Origin: Lachnospiraceae bacterium
GTDB taxonomy: Bacteria; Bacillota; Clostridia; Lachnospirales; Lachnospiraceae
Direction: 5' to 3'
Length of the DNA: 16,694 nucleotides
Assembly: GCA_021200345.1 (NCBI GenBank)
Contig: JAJQGR010000119.1
Span: forward strand, 1 to 16,694
Each line of letters opens with the position of its first letter. Position 1 is the first letter of the stretch. The notes under the pieces are model-generated. The model worked only from the letters and a program-made list of their open reading frames with translations, made no database searches and was not told where the DNA came from. The translations under genes were made by a program, and so were the position numbers. Positions 1 through 5,824 of this stretch are shown here, in pieces.

Positions 1-164
1 TAAAGGAACTGGAGGAGGATGGTCTGGTCAAAAGAACAGAGTATATGGAGGTTCCGATCCGGGTCGAGTACGAAATAACAGACTCCGTTCGCTCTCTGAT
101 TCCGATCTTAACGGAACTTGCTGTGTGGGGGAACAATCTGACTATAAATAGTGATCACCAGTGA
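1..164 (+). CDS. HxlR-family transcriptional regulator, C-terminal part (5' end outside window)
   Basis: Reading from base 3, an open frame encodes about 53 residues and stops at 162-164. It contains the stretch LEEDGLVKR followed by PIRVEYEITD, then SLIPILTELAVWG near the end. This is the end of the winged-helix domain of HxlR/MarR-like one-domain regulators: the beta-wing (GLVKRTEYMEVPIRVEYEIT) and the final dimerisation helix ending in a W-G pair. HxlR proteins are small cytoplasmic DNA-binding repressors or activators, about 110 residues long, often responding to aldehydes, redox stress or unknown ligands. The DNA-recognition helix and start lie left of the window, so the target cannot be guessed. 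The gene converges on rpsI, with about 390 bp of repeat-rich DNA between them. Family assignment is strong; the specific role is unknown. Confidence 0.82.
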   Translation, partial: KELEEDGLVKRTEYMEVPIRVEYEITDSVRSLIPILTELAVWGNNLTINSDHQ

Positions 165-208
165 TAACCAACAGCCACGGGCTGTAAATCAATCGTATAT
201 TCATATTG

Positions 209-266
209 CAAGGCTTTGCGGCGATATTCTTTCTTTTTCGGTTGCAAAGCCTTGGCTCAGTTTTTT
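209..266 (+). terminator. Putative rho-independent terminator of the HxlR gene
   Basis: A perfect 11-bp inverted repeat (CAAGGCTTTGC at 209-219, GCAAAGCCTTG at 244-254) with a 24-nt loop is followed after six bases by six T residues (261-266). It lies 45 bp after the HxlR stop codon on the same strand. The long loop and the gap before the T run make it weaker than a textbook terminator. Confidence 0.45.
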
Positions 267-268
267 CA

Positions 269-310
269 GGCGCTGGGCTTGGGAGAGAGGGCGTCGCCCA
301 GGACAGCGCC
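269..310. repeat. GC-rich inverted repeat (hairpin) in the HxlR-rpsI gap
   Basis: GGCGCTG at 269-275 pairs with CAGCGCC at 304-310. Just inside, GGC at 276-278 can pair with GCC at 296-298 across a right-side bulge. There is no T run on either side, so it is not a simple terminator. It is one of six inverted repeats packed into 165-558. Confidence 0.5.
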
Positions 311-333
311 GACAAACGATTTTTGAGCAAAGA

Positions 334-376
334 AAAAGCCCGGAAAGCCTTTATTTTCAAGGAATCCCGGGCTTTT
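334..376. terminator. Possible bidirectional terminator hairpin
   Basis: AAAAGCCCGG (334-343) and CCGGGCTTTT (367-376) form a perfect 10-bp stem with a 23-nt loop. On the minus strand the stem runs into five T residues, and on the plus strand into four, so it could stop transcripts from either side. It would act as a backup for both the HxlR gene and the rplM-rpsI operon. Confidence 0.5.
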
Positions 377-406
377 AAGCCATTTCTTTTTCGGTCGATT
401 ATATCC

Positions 407-563
407 GATACGGATTACTGCGAATGCAAGAAAACCTCGATTCCGCTTCGCTCCATCTCGGTCGTTTCTTGCATTCCAATGAATAAAAAAGCATAAAGAA
501 AAGCCCATGTACGCAAGCGTCCAGGGCTTTCCATATGCTTTTGTATTCGCAGTAATCCTTATC
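407..563. repeat. 157-bp element bounded by 19-bp inverted repeats running into the rpsI stop codon
   Basis: GGATTACTGCGAAT at 412-425 is the exact reverse complement of 545-558. Extending outwards by five bases (407-425 against 545-563) gives 18 matches in 19. The right arm includes the rpsI stop codon and part of its last sense codon. Inside lie a second perfect 12-bp inverted repeat (422-433 with 465-476) and the rpsI terminator hairpin. No clear target-site duplication is visible, so a miniature transposable element is possible but unproven; a local inverted duplication is the alternative. Confidence 0.55.
485..542 (-). terminator. rpsI: Rho-independent terminator of the rplM-rpsI operon
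   Basis: The outer stem pairs AAAAGCATA (487-495) with TATGCTTTT (534-542), nine perfect pairs. The inner stem pairs AAAGCCC (500-506) with GGGCTTT (524-530), seven pairs. On the minus strand the hairpin ends in a run of six T residues (490-485). It begins 16 bp after the rpsI stop codon, the expected place for the operon terminator. Confidence 0.85.
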
Positions 564-951
564 TCTTCGAAAACTGCGGAGCGCGACGAGCGGCTTTGAG
601 GCCGTACTTCTTTCTCTCCTTCATACGAGGATCTCTGGTCAGGTATCCGGCTTTCTTCAGCACGGGCCTGTACTCAGCGTCTACCTGCAACAGTGCACGG
701 GAAATACCATGACGAATAGCGCCCGCCTGGCCTGTAGTGCCGCCGCCTTTTACATTTACCAGCACATCCATCTTGTCAACATTTCCGGTCAGGACAAGAG
801 GCTGACGCACGATCACTTTCAAGGTCTCCAGACCGAAATAATCATCAATATCTCTCTTATTGATGGTAACCTTACCTGTGCCCGGCATTAAATATACTCT
901 GGCAACAGATTTCTTTCTTCTGCCTGTTCCATAATTTTTATTGTTGGCCAT
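559..951 (-). CDS. rpsI: 30S ribosomal protein S9
   Basis: This 130-residue protein belongs to the small ribosomal subunit, where its C-terminal tail reaches the P-site tRNA. Typical S9 features are visible: the N-terminal YGTGRRKKSVARV stretch, NKRDIDDYF in the middle, the glycine-rich VKGGGTTGQAGAIRHGI loop, the RDPRMKERKKYG stretch, and the basic tail ending FSKR, which contacts tRNA. Length equals the usual 130. Two ATGs lie six bases apart. The inner one (951) is chosen because GGAGG lies eight bases before it, whereas the outer ATG at 957 would sit only two bases from it. It follows rplM by 22 bp, the conserved L13-S9 pair, and a strong hairpin terminator follows. Confidence 0.98.
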   Translation of the reverse strand: MANNKNYGTGRRKKSVARVYLMPGTGKVTINKRDIDDYFGLETLKVIVRQPLVLTGNVDKMDVLVNVKGGGTTGQAGAIRHGISRALLQVDAEYRPVLKKAGYLTRDPRMKERKKYGLKAARRAPQFSKR

Positions 952-973
952 TATCATTTCCTCCTCTCCGACC

Positions 974-1405
974 TTAGAATGTTAATACTTCCGGCTTCTG
1001 TGCCGCGTGCGGATGCTCCGCTCCCGCATACACATGAAGCTTTTTGTACATCTGTCTTCCCAAAGGTCCTTTTGGAAGCATACCCTTTACTGCCAACTCG
1101 ATTACCTGCTCAGGCTTCTTTTCTTTCTTCTGTCTCAGGGTTTCCTGCTTCATCCCGCCCACATATTCACTGTGGCGATAATAAATTTTCTGATCCAGCT
1201 TTTTGCCGGTCACAGCAATTTTGTCAGCATTGATTACGATTACATAATCACCGCAATCCTCGTGCGGTGTGAAAACCGGCTTGTTCTTGCCGCGCAGAAC
1301 GCTTGCCACCTGGCTTGCCAGACGGCCCAGGGTCTGTCCCTCAGCGTCCACCACATACCATTTTCTCTCAATTTTATCCGGGTTTGGCATGAATGTCTTC
1401 TTCAT
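974..1405 (-). CDS. rplM: 50S ribosomal protein L13
   Basis: This 143-residue protein is an early-assembling component of the large ribosomal subunit. The family's conserved blocks are present: ERKWYVVDAEGQTLGRLAS near the N-terminus, GDYVIVINADKIAVTGKK in the first half, YYRHSEYVGG, the AVKGMLPKGPLGRQMYKKL helix, and LHVYAGAEHPHAAQKPE at the end. Length is normal. The ATG at 1405 is preceded by GGAGGA at seven to eight bases. It is the first gene of the rplM-rpsI operon. The gene shares no operon here with truA or ecfT, which often lie upstream in Firmicutes; a glycosidase gene precedes it instead. A long leader with a hairpin suggests control at the RNA level. Confidence 0.98.
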   Translation of the reverse strand: MKKTFMPNPDKIERKWYVVDAEGQTLGRLASQVASVLRGKNKPVFTPHEDCGDYVIVINADKIAVTGKKLDQKIYYRHSEYVGGMKQETLRQKKEKKPEQVIELAVKGMLPKGPLGRQMYKKLHVYAGAEHPHAAQKPEVLTF

Positions 1406-1628
1406 GATCTGTCCTCCATACTTTATAATGCCAGTACGTCACTGCTCCACGAATGTCCGGCGCTTCGCAATAACAAATCTGTTGCTACCCGCTTCCGCCC
1501 TGTTTTCATCTGTAAAAACATCAGCTCCGGATAGCGGCTTTCTATTTCAATCCACTGCTGGGCTATAGCAAAACATACGCCAGTTGGGAAGTCTGGCGGA
1601 TGTAAGTGGACCAATACTCTTTGCCACG
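1406..1628 (-). promoter_or_regulatory. rplM: Long 5' leader of rplM mRNA
   Basis: From the predicted start of transcription near 1628 to the rplM ATG is about 220 nt, unusually long for a housekeeping gene, and no recognised gene lies in it. Known L13 leaders in Firmicutes are thought to bind L13 for feedback control, but I cannot match this sequence to that family by eye. An open frame runs in phase from the promoter to a TAA at 1423-1425, just upstream of the rplM ribosome binding site. Its inner ATGs near 1520 and 1508 could give a peptide of about 28-33 residues (MKTGRKRVATDLL and onwards). Its translation is doubtful. Confidence 0.5.
1570..1603 (-). promoter_or_regulatory. rplM: Attenuator-like hairpin in the rplM leader
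   Basis: On the minus strand, bases 1603-1593 and 1583-1573 form an 11-position stem with one mismatch (CGCCAG with CTGGCG, plus ACAT with ATGT) and a nine-base loop. A short T run (1573-1570) follows. It starts about 25 nt after the predicted transcription start. The position and shape fit a weak intrinsic terminator or a protein-binding leader structure. Confidence 0.5.
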
Positions 1629-1635
1629 CCAATCA

Positions 1636-1664
1636 ATTATAGAGAAATTTCCCTTTGCTGTCAA
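1636..1664 (-). promoter_or_regulatory. rplM: Perfect consensus sigma-A promoter of rplM-rpsI
   Basis: TTGACA (1664-1659) and TATAAT (1641-1636) are both exact consensus hexamers, separated by exactly 17 bases (1658-1642). Transcription should start near 1628-1629. This fits a highly expressed ribosomal protein operon. Confidence 0.92.
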
Positions 1665-1732
1665 CACATTTTTTTGGATTTTTCAGCGGTTTTCCGCAGA
1701 TTTTTAACGGCTCAGGCAGCATCAGGCCAGTT

Positions 1733-3637
1733 TTACAACGCCTCATATGTGAAGCCCCGTATTTTTGCCGTGTAGGGCTTTTCCCCGGCATACGCGTACA
1801 TGCCAACCATGGCGCCGGTAAAGCGCTTTCCCATTCGAATTCCCTCATCACACAGATAGTAAACATTGTCCAGCGTTTTATAATCCTGCCACGGCTGATC
1901 GCCTGACCGGAAGGAAAAATGCCTCTTCAGGAAGTTTGTTTCTACCCTGTAAGTAATGGAGACCTTATTTTCTACGGAAATATCCATTGGCTCATGTACA
2001 ATATCCTCATGGCCGATGTGTTCTGTCGCATACACAGCATACCCTCTCTCCGTCAGATGCAGGCCAAAGGTAAGCCAGGTATTTTCATCATAATAGCAAA
2101 CCAGACCCTCACTCTGGTCCTGGCAAAGCTCCTGCAGCAGGAATTCTGTCTGTGCTGTAAAGCGAAAATCCGTCTGTCTTCTCAGAAGAATATTTCTGCT
2201 GTCCACATCAGAAAGGGGAGCTGTGCTTCCTTTTAAATACAATATACCCTGGTGAATCCTGACGGCTCCCTCCTGCGGTGCCCTGGGCGTCACCCATACA
2301 GGAGAAAGTTCTTTTTTTGTCAGATCCAGTGTGCAGTCATCCTGCAGCAGACATTCCGGAAGATCCGGTTTTTTCTGTAAATATCCCGGCCCCTTTCTTC
2401 TGTTTACAATGGGCCAGCCGTCCGCTGTCCATGTGATCGGATCCAGCGCTGTCTCCCTGCCCAGCAGACTATACTTTCCATCCACCTGCCGTCCGCAAAG
2501 ATAAACCATATACCATTCTCCGTTTTGGGTCATCACCGGTTTCCCATGGCCGCAGCGCTGAATGGGCGCGGCCGGATCCTCCTGCCGCATAATCGGATTA
2601 TAAGGGCAGGGCTCATAGACGCCAAACAGACTGTCTGATCTGGAAACTGTAATCCTGTGGGTCAGACCGGTACCTCCCTCCGCCTCGAAGAGATAGTAAA
2701 ACCCATCCTTTTTCAGCAGGTGCGGTCCCTCCGGCGCCCGCTTATGGTCTCCGTAAAATAACAGTGTGGCCTCCCCAATCTTTTCCGTTGCGTCCTGATT
2801 CAGTTCAAAGATCCTTGCGCCCCGGTTTAAAAGCATATATCTTCTGCCATCGTCATCATTAAAAATAGAAGGATCAATCCCATCCTCATCAATGATCGCC
2901 GGCTTGCTGTATGGTCCCTCCGGCCTGTCCGAGGATACCACAATCTGTTTGCGGTAGACCGTCCCGTCATCATTCATGCGGTAGGTAGCACAGATATAAA
3001 ACTTTTCCTTATAATAAGAAATATCCGCGGCCCAGTATCCTCTGCCGCCCTCCAGATGATCAATATCCGCCCACTGCGGATTGGTGATCGCGTGTCCGAT
3101 GGTCTCCCAGTGAATCAGGTCTCTGGAGTGAGAAATGGGAATACAGGGGAAGAAAATAAAGGAGGAATGTACCATATAGTAATCCTCTCCCACCCGGCAG
3201 ATGGAGGGATCCGAGTGCATGCCGGGAAGGATCGGATTTTTATACATCCGGGAAACCTCAGCGCCGCACACTTTAGCAAAATAAGCGGTCAGCTCCTGGT
3301 ATCCACACTGCGCGGCAATCTCATAAGGCGTCAACAGATCCATATCCCCGGTGGTCGGATCCATCCCTACCCGCTCTACCAGGTATCTGCACACTTCCAC
3401 ACTTCCGGATTCCGCCGCGTAATGGAGCACATGGCGGTGTCTGTCATCAAAGGTATTAAAGCTGGCCCTGGAATACTCTACAATGTATCTGACCAGCTCC
3501 AGATTCCCGGTTCGGGCCGCGATAAAGCTTATGGGGACTCCGTCCACCTGTTCATCAATGAGCGGCGGATCCAGCTCCAGAAGTCTTTTTACCTCCGGTA
3601 CATTTTGTGAAATAATGGCGTCGTACAGCTGTGACAT
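1733..3637 (-). CDS. Ankyrin-repeat / GH43 glycoside hydrolase fusion (beta-xylosidase-like)
   Basis: This 634-residue protein has no signal peptide, so it should act in the cytoplasm. Residues 1-125 form about four ankyrin-like repeats (the pattern SFIAARTGNLELVRYIVE, then VLHYAAESGSVEVCRYLVE, then PYEIAAQCGYQELTAYF). Residues 133-425 are a GH43 five-bladed propeller beginning NPILPGMHSDPS. The predicted catalytic residues are present: base D143 (HSDPS), pKa-tuning D255 (IDPSIF) and acid E303 (APEGPH). Residues 440-634 resemble the concanavalin-like beta-xylosidase C-terminal domain (LLRRQTDFRFTAQTEF, and FTGAMVGMYA near the end). GH43 enzymes of this type cleave xylo- or arabino-oligosaccharides by inversion. 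The ATG at 3637 follows AAGGAGG at 11 bases. It lies downstream of a sugar ABC operon but has its own promoter. No minus-strand terminator is evident before the rplM promoter. The exact substrate is not certain. Confidence 0.9.
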   Translation of the reverse strand: MSQLYDAIISQNVPEVKRLLELDPPLIDEQVDGVPISFIAARTGNLELVRYIVEYSRASFNTFDDRHRHVLHYAAESGSVEVCRYLVERVGMDPTTGDMDLLTPYEIAAQCGYQELTAYFAKVCGAEVSRMYKNPILPGMHSDPSICRVGEDYYMVHSSFIFFPCIPISHSRDLIHWETIGHAITNPQWADIDHLEGGRGYWAADISYYKEKFYICATYRMNDDGTVYRKQIVVSSDRPEGPYSKPAIIDEDGIDPSIFNDDDGRRYMLLNRGARIFELNQDATEKIGEATLLFYGDHKRAPEGPHLLKKDGFYYLFEAEGGTGLTHRITVSRSDSLFGVYEPCPYNPIMRQEDPAAPIQRCGHGKPVMTQNGEWYMVYLCGRQVDGKYSLLGRETALDPITWTADGWPIVNRRKGPGYLQKKPDLPECLLQDDCTLDLTKKELSPVWVTPRAPQEGAVRIHQGILYLKGSTAPLSDVDSRNILLRRQTDFRFTAQTEFLLQELCQDQSEGLVCYYDENTWLTFGLHLTERGYAVYATEHIGHEDIVHEPMDISVENKVSITYRVETNFLKRHFSFRSGDQPWQDYKTLDNVYYLCDEGIRMGKRFTGAMVGMYAYAGEKPYTAKIRGFTYEAL

Positions 3638-3729
3638 TGTATCAGTTTCCTCCTTATAAATCGAGTATCGTTATGCTTTTTGGCAGCGTACATGAAATTT
3701 TTCGATATTGTTGTTTCCTCGTTGTTCGC

Positions 3730-3738
3730 ATTATAGCA
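3730..3738 (-). promoter_or_regulatory. Extended -10 promoter of the ankyrin-GH43 gene
   Basis: On the minus strand the bases read TGC followed by TATAAT (3738-3730), a perfect extended -10. No good -35 hexamer is seen 17 bases upstream, where the ABC-operon terminator lies. Transcription would start near 3723, giving an 85-nt leader. Confidence 0.65.
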
Positions 3739-3746
3739 GATTTCCC

Positions 3747-3780
3747 AAAAAGAGCGGTACAGCCTTCGCCATACCGCTCT
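3747..3780 (-). terminator. Rho-independent terminator of the sugar ABC operon
   Basis: AGAGCGGTA (3751-3759) and TACCGCTCT (3772-3780) form a perfect 9-bp stem with a 12-nt loop. On the minus strand it is followed by five T residues (3751-3747). It lies 38 bp after the second permease's stop codon and separates that operon from the ankyrin-GH43 gene. Confidence 0.88.
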
Positions 3781-3818
3781 CTTGCTAACCTCAATATTTC
3801 CTACAGGATCTTTTGCAA

Positions 3819-4688
3819 TTACTCTTTCACAGCACCCACATTCACGCCCTGTACAAAGTACTTCTGCAGGAACGGATACAGGATCATGAAAGGCAGAATT
3901 GCGATCACGATGGCCGCGTTCTGCAGTGTATTTTCTGTCAGCCCTCCAGATATATTGGGCATCTCGGAACCCTGCACCATACCTCTCAGCTTCATCTGGA
4001 AGTTGTACAGGTTGGAGTTGGTGATATACAATTTGTAATGAGTGTAGTCATTCCAGTAGGACACAGCGTACATCAGACCGATGGAAGCTAACGCCGCCTT
4101 GGACAGCGGAAGCACGATACGGAGGAATGTTCCCATGGGGGAGCAGCCATCCAGCTTTGCCGCCTCAAAAAGGCTGGCGGGAATGCCCTCAAAGAAGTTT
4201 CTCATCAGCACCAGATTGTATACATTCAACGCTGGGAAGAGGATAACCACCCAGATCGTATTGGTCAGGCCTACAGCGCGCAATACCAGGTAGGTGGGGA
4301 TCATGCCGCCGTTGAAGATCATGGTGAACAGCAGGTAATTTGCGAAGAAATTACGACCCGGCATCTCATACTGAATTAACACATAGCCGCCCAGCGTAGA
4401 AAGGATCAGTGCGATGCAGGTACCGACGATCGTTGTAAAGAAAGAAATCATCAACGGACGATACAGCGTCTGGTTAGTGAAAATCTGAACATAGCCTGCA
4501 AATCCAAATTCTGCCGGCAGGAAACGCATACCATAGGCGGTCTTTAAGTCAAAAGAGTCCACCAACACCTTCCACATCGGGATGATGAGGATCAGAGACA
4601 ATAAGATAAAGAATATGACCAGTATGACGTCAAACACATGGATATGTGCTTTATTCACATATCTTTTATCGATTTTTTCCTTTGCCAT
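3819..4688 (-). CDS. Carbohydrate ABC transporter permease, LplC/MalG-type
   Basis: This 289-residue membrane protein is one of two permease subunits of a CUT1-type sugar importer. It has a short basic N-terminus, a first membrane helix around residues 18-40, and about five more. The loop that docks the ATPase, the EAA motif, is seen as EAAKLDGCSPMGTFLRIVLP around residues 175-194. The ending FVQGVNVGAVKE is typical of the LplC/YtcP branch. The start is ATG 4688, eight bases after AGGAGG; an in-frame GTG at 4697 would overlap that ribosome binding site. It follows the other permease by 12 bp. In this branch the ATPase is normally not encoded in the locus. The substrate is likely an oligosaccharide, judged by the GH43 gene next door. 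Confidence 0.93.
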   Translation of the reverse strand: MAKEKIDKRYVNKAHIHVFDVILVIFFILLSLILIIPMWKVLVDSFDLKTAYGMRFLPAEFGFAGYVQIFTNQTLYRPLMISFFTTIVGTCIALILSTLGGYVLIQYEMPGRNFFANYLLFTMIFNGGMIPTYLVLRAVGLTNTIWVVILFPALNVYNLVLMRNFFEGIPASLFEAAKLDGCSPMGTFLRIVLPLSKAALASIGLMYAVSYWNDYTHYKLYITNSNLYNFQMKLRGMVQGSEMPNISGGLTENTLQNAAIVIAILPFMILYPFLQKYFVQGVNVGAVKE

Positions 4689-4700
4689 TCTGCCCACCTC

Positions 4701-5678
4701 CTATACAATACCGCGGCCATCGCGTACCTTCTTGCTCAACTCGTTACAGGAGAGCACAAGGATGGCTGCCACGACAGATTTAAACAGACCAACCGCTGCG
4801 GTATAGCCGTAGTTCGGAATAGCGCCGCTGTTGAATGCCTGATAATAGATATAGGTTTCCAGAACGTTGGAGGTGGAAAGCACCGCGTCGTTCTGAAGAA
4901 CGAACACAGACTCGAACAGGTTCATGATCCTGGCCAGGTTCAGGATCAGCACAGTCAGGATGGTATTAGCCAGAGCCGGGAAAGTGATATACCACATCTT
5001 CTGAGCCCGGTTGGCGCCATCGATACCGGCCGCCTCGTACATATCCGTATTCAGGCCGGACAGAGTCGCCATAAAGATTACTGTCTGCCAACCTGTCTCC
5101 TTCCAGAGATTGATGATATAGTAAACCGGTTTCCACCATTTATTGCTGCCCAGGAAGTAAATCATGTTGCTGGAATCCAGCACACCGATCTGCACCAGGA
5201 AAGTATTCACCAGACCATTCTGAGTGGGTGCCAGGATCAGGGAGAACAGAGACGCCACCACAACCCAGGACATAAAGTGAGGCAGATAAATGATGGTTTG
5301 CACTACCTTTTTAAATTTCAGACTTATAATTTCATTCAAGAGAATGGAAATGATCACCGCGAAGCCGGTGGTCAGGATCAGTTTGATAATACTGATCTCC
5401 AGAGTATTCCTGAACGCGGTCCAGAAAGCGCTCATACTGAACATCCTCTGGAAGTTCTCCAGGCCTACGAAGATCTCCGGCGTGATCGCCTTGATGCCGT
5501 TATAATTGGTAAAAGCCAGCAGCACGCCGACCATCGGCGCGTAGCAGAAGATAAGCGCGAAAATAAACACCGGCAGGAACATTACATAGAAGCCTCTATG
5601 CGTATATATGGCTGCCCTTGTCTTTGCTTTCTTCTTCGCCTTCTCCTCAGCTGTCAGCTCCACTTTTTCTTTTTTCAT
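4701..5678 (-). CDS. Carbohydrate ABC transporter permease, LplB/MalF-type
   Basis: This 325-residue protein is the other permease subunit of the CUT1-type importer. A charged Lys/Glu/Ala-rich cytoplasmic N-terminus of about 25 residues is followed by a first membrane helix (YVMFLPVFIFALIFCYAPMVG) and about five further helices. The EAA loop appears as EAAGIDGANRAQKMWYITFP around residues 215-234. The GLENFQRMF stretch is typical of the LplB branch. The start at 5678 (MKKEK) is preferred over a TTG 54 bases upstream, because a purine-rich AAGGCAGGAAG lies just before the ATG. It sits between the binding-protein gene, 146 bp upstream, and the second permease, 12 bp downstream. The 146-bp gap holds a stable hairpin that may lower permease expression relative to the binding protein. 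Confidence 0.92.
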   Translation of the reverse strand: MKKEKVELTAEEKAKKKAKTRAAIYTHRGFYVMFLPVFIFALIFCYAPMVGVLLAFTNYNGIKAITPEIFVGLENFQRMFSMSAFWTAFRNTLEISIIKLILTTGFAVIISILLNEIISLKFKKVVQTIIYLPHFMSWVVVASLFSLILAPTQNGLVNTFLVQIGVLDSSNMIYFLGSNKWWKPVYYIINLWKETGWQTVIFMATLSGLNTDMYEAAGIDGANRAQKMWYITFPALANTILTVLILNLARIMNLFESVFVLQNDAVLSTSNVLETYIYYQAFNSGAIPNYGYTAAVGLFKSVVAAILVLSCNELSKKVRDGRGIV

Positions 5679-5737
5679 AGCTTCCTGCCTTTCATTACAT
5701 AGTGCATAAAGATGATAATGTAGCTGCTTCAATTACG

Positions 5738-5770
5738 GAGAGCGGAGCCACGGAACATGGCCCCGCTCTC
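5738..5770 (-). promoter_or_regulatory. Intercistronic hairpin between binding protein and permease
   Basis: GAGAGCGG (5738-5745) pairs with CCGCTCTC (5763-5770), and an inner GCCA (5747-5750) pairs with TGGC (5758-5761). No T run follows on the minus strand, so it is not an efficient terminator. Hairpins in this position commonly stabilise the upstream binding-protein mRNA, or partly end transcription, in ABC sugar operons. Confidence 0.6.
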
Positions 5771-5824
5771 TGTTTATACCCCAACTTTGAGATTACTTTT
5801 TACTTCTCTGTACCAGAACAGATC

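Noticed and set aside
398..403. TATAAT on the minus strand as a promoter
   Set aside because: No acceptable -35 hexamer lies 16-18 bases upstream, no extended -10 TG is present, and no gene follows on that strand.
165..558. CRISPR array or tRNA in the repeat-rich gap
   Set aside because: The repeats are inverted pairs rather than regularly spaced direct repeats, and no tRNA cloverleaf with a T-loop sequence was seen.
1640..1732. Terminator for the ankyrin-GH43 gene
   Set aside because: The GCGG/CCGC mini-hairpin at 1687-1698 has a T run only on the plus strand, where no gene precedes it. On the minus strand no T run follows.
4638..5702. A 354-codon open frame on the plus strand
   Set aside because: It is antisense to the LplB-type permease, which has the EAA loop and membrane helices. 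The translated product is His/Gln-rich and not protein-like.
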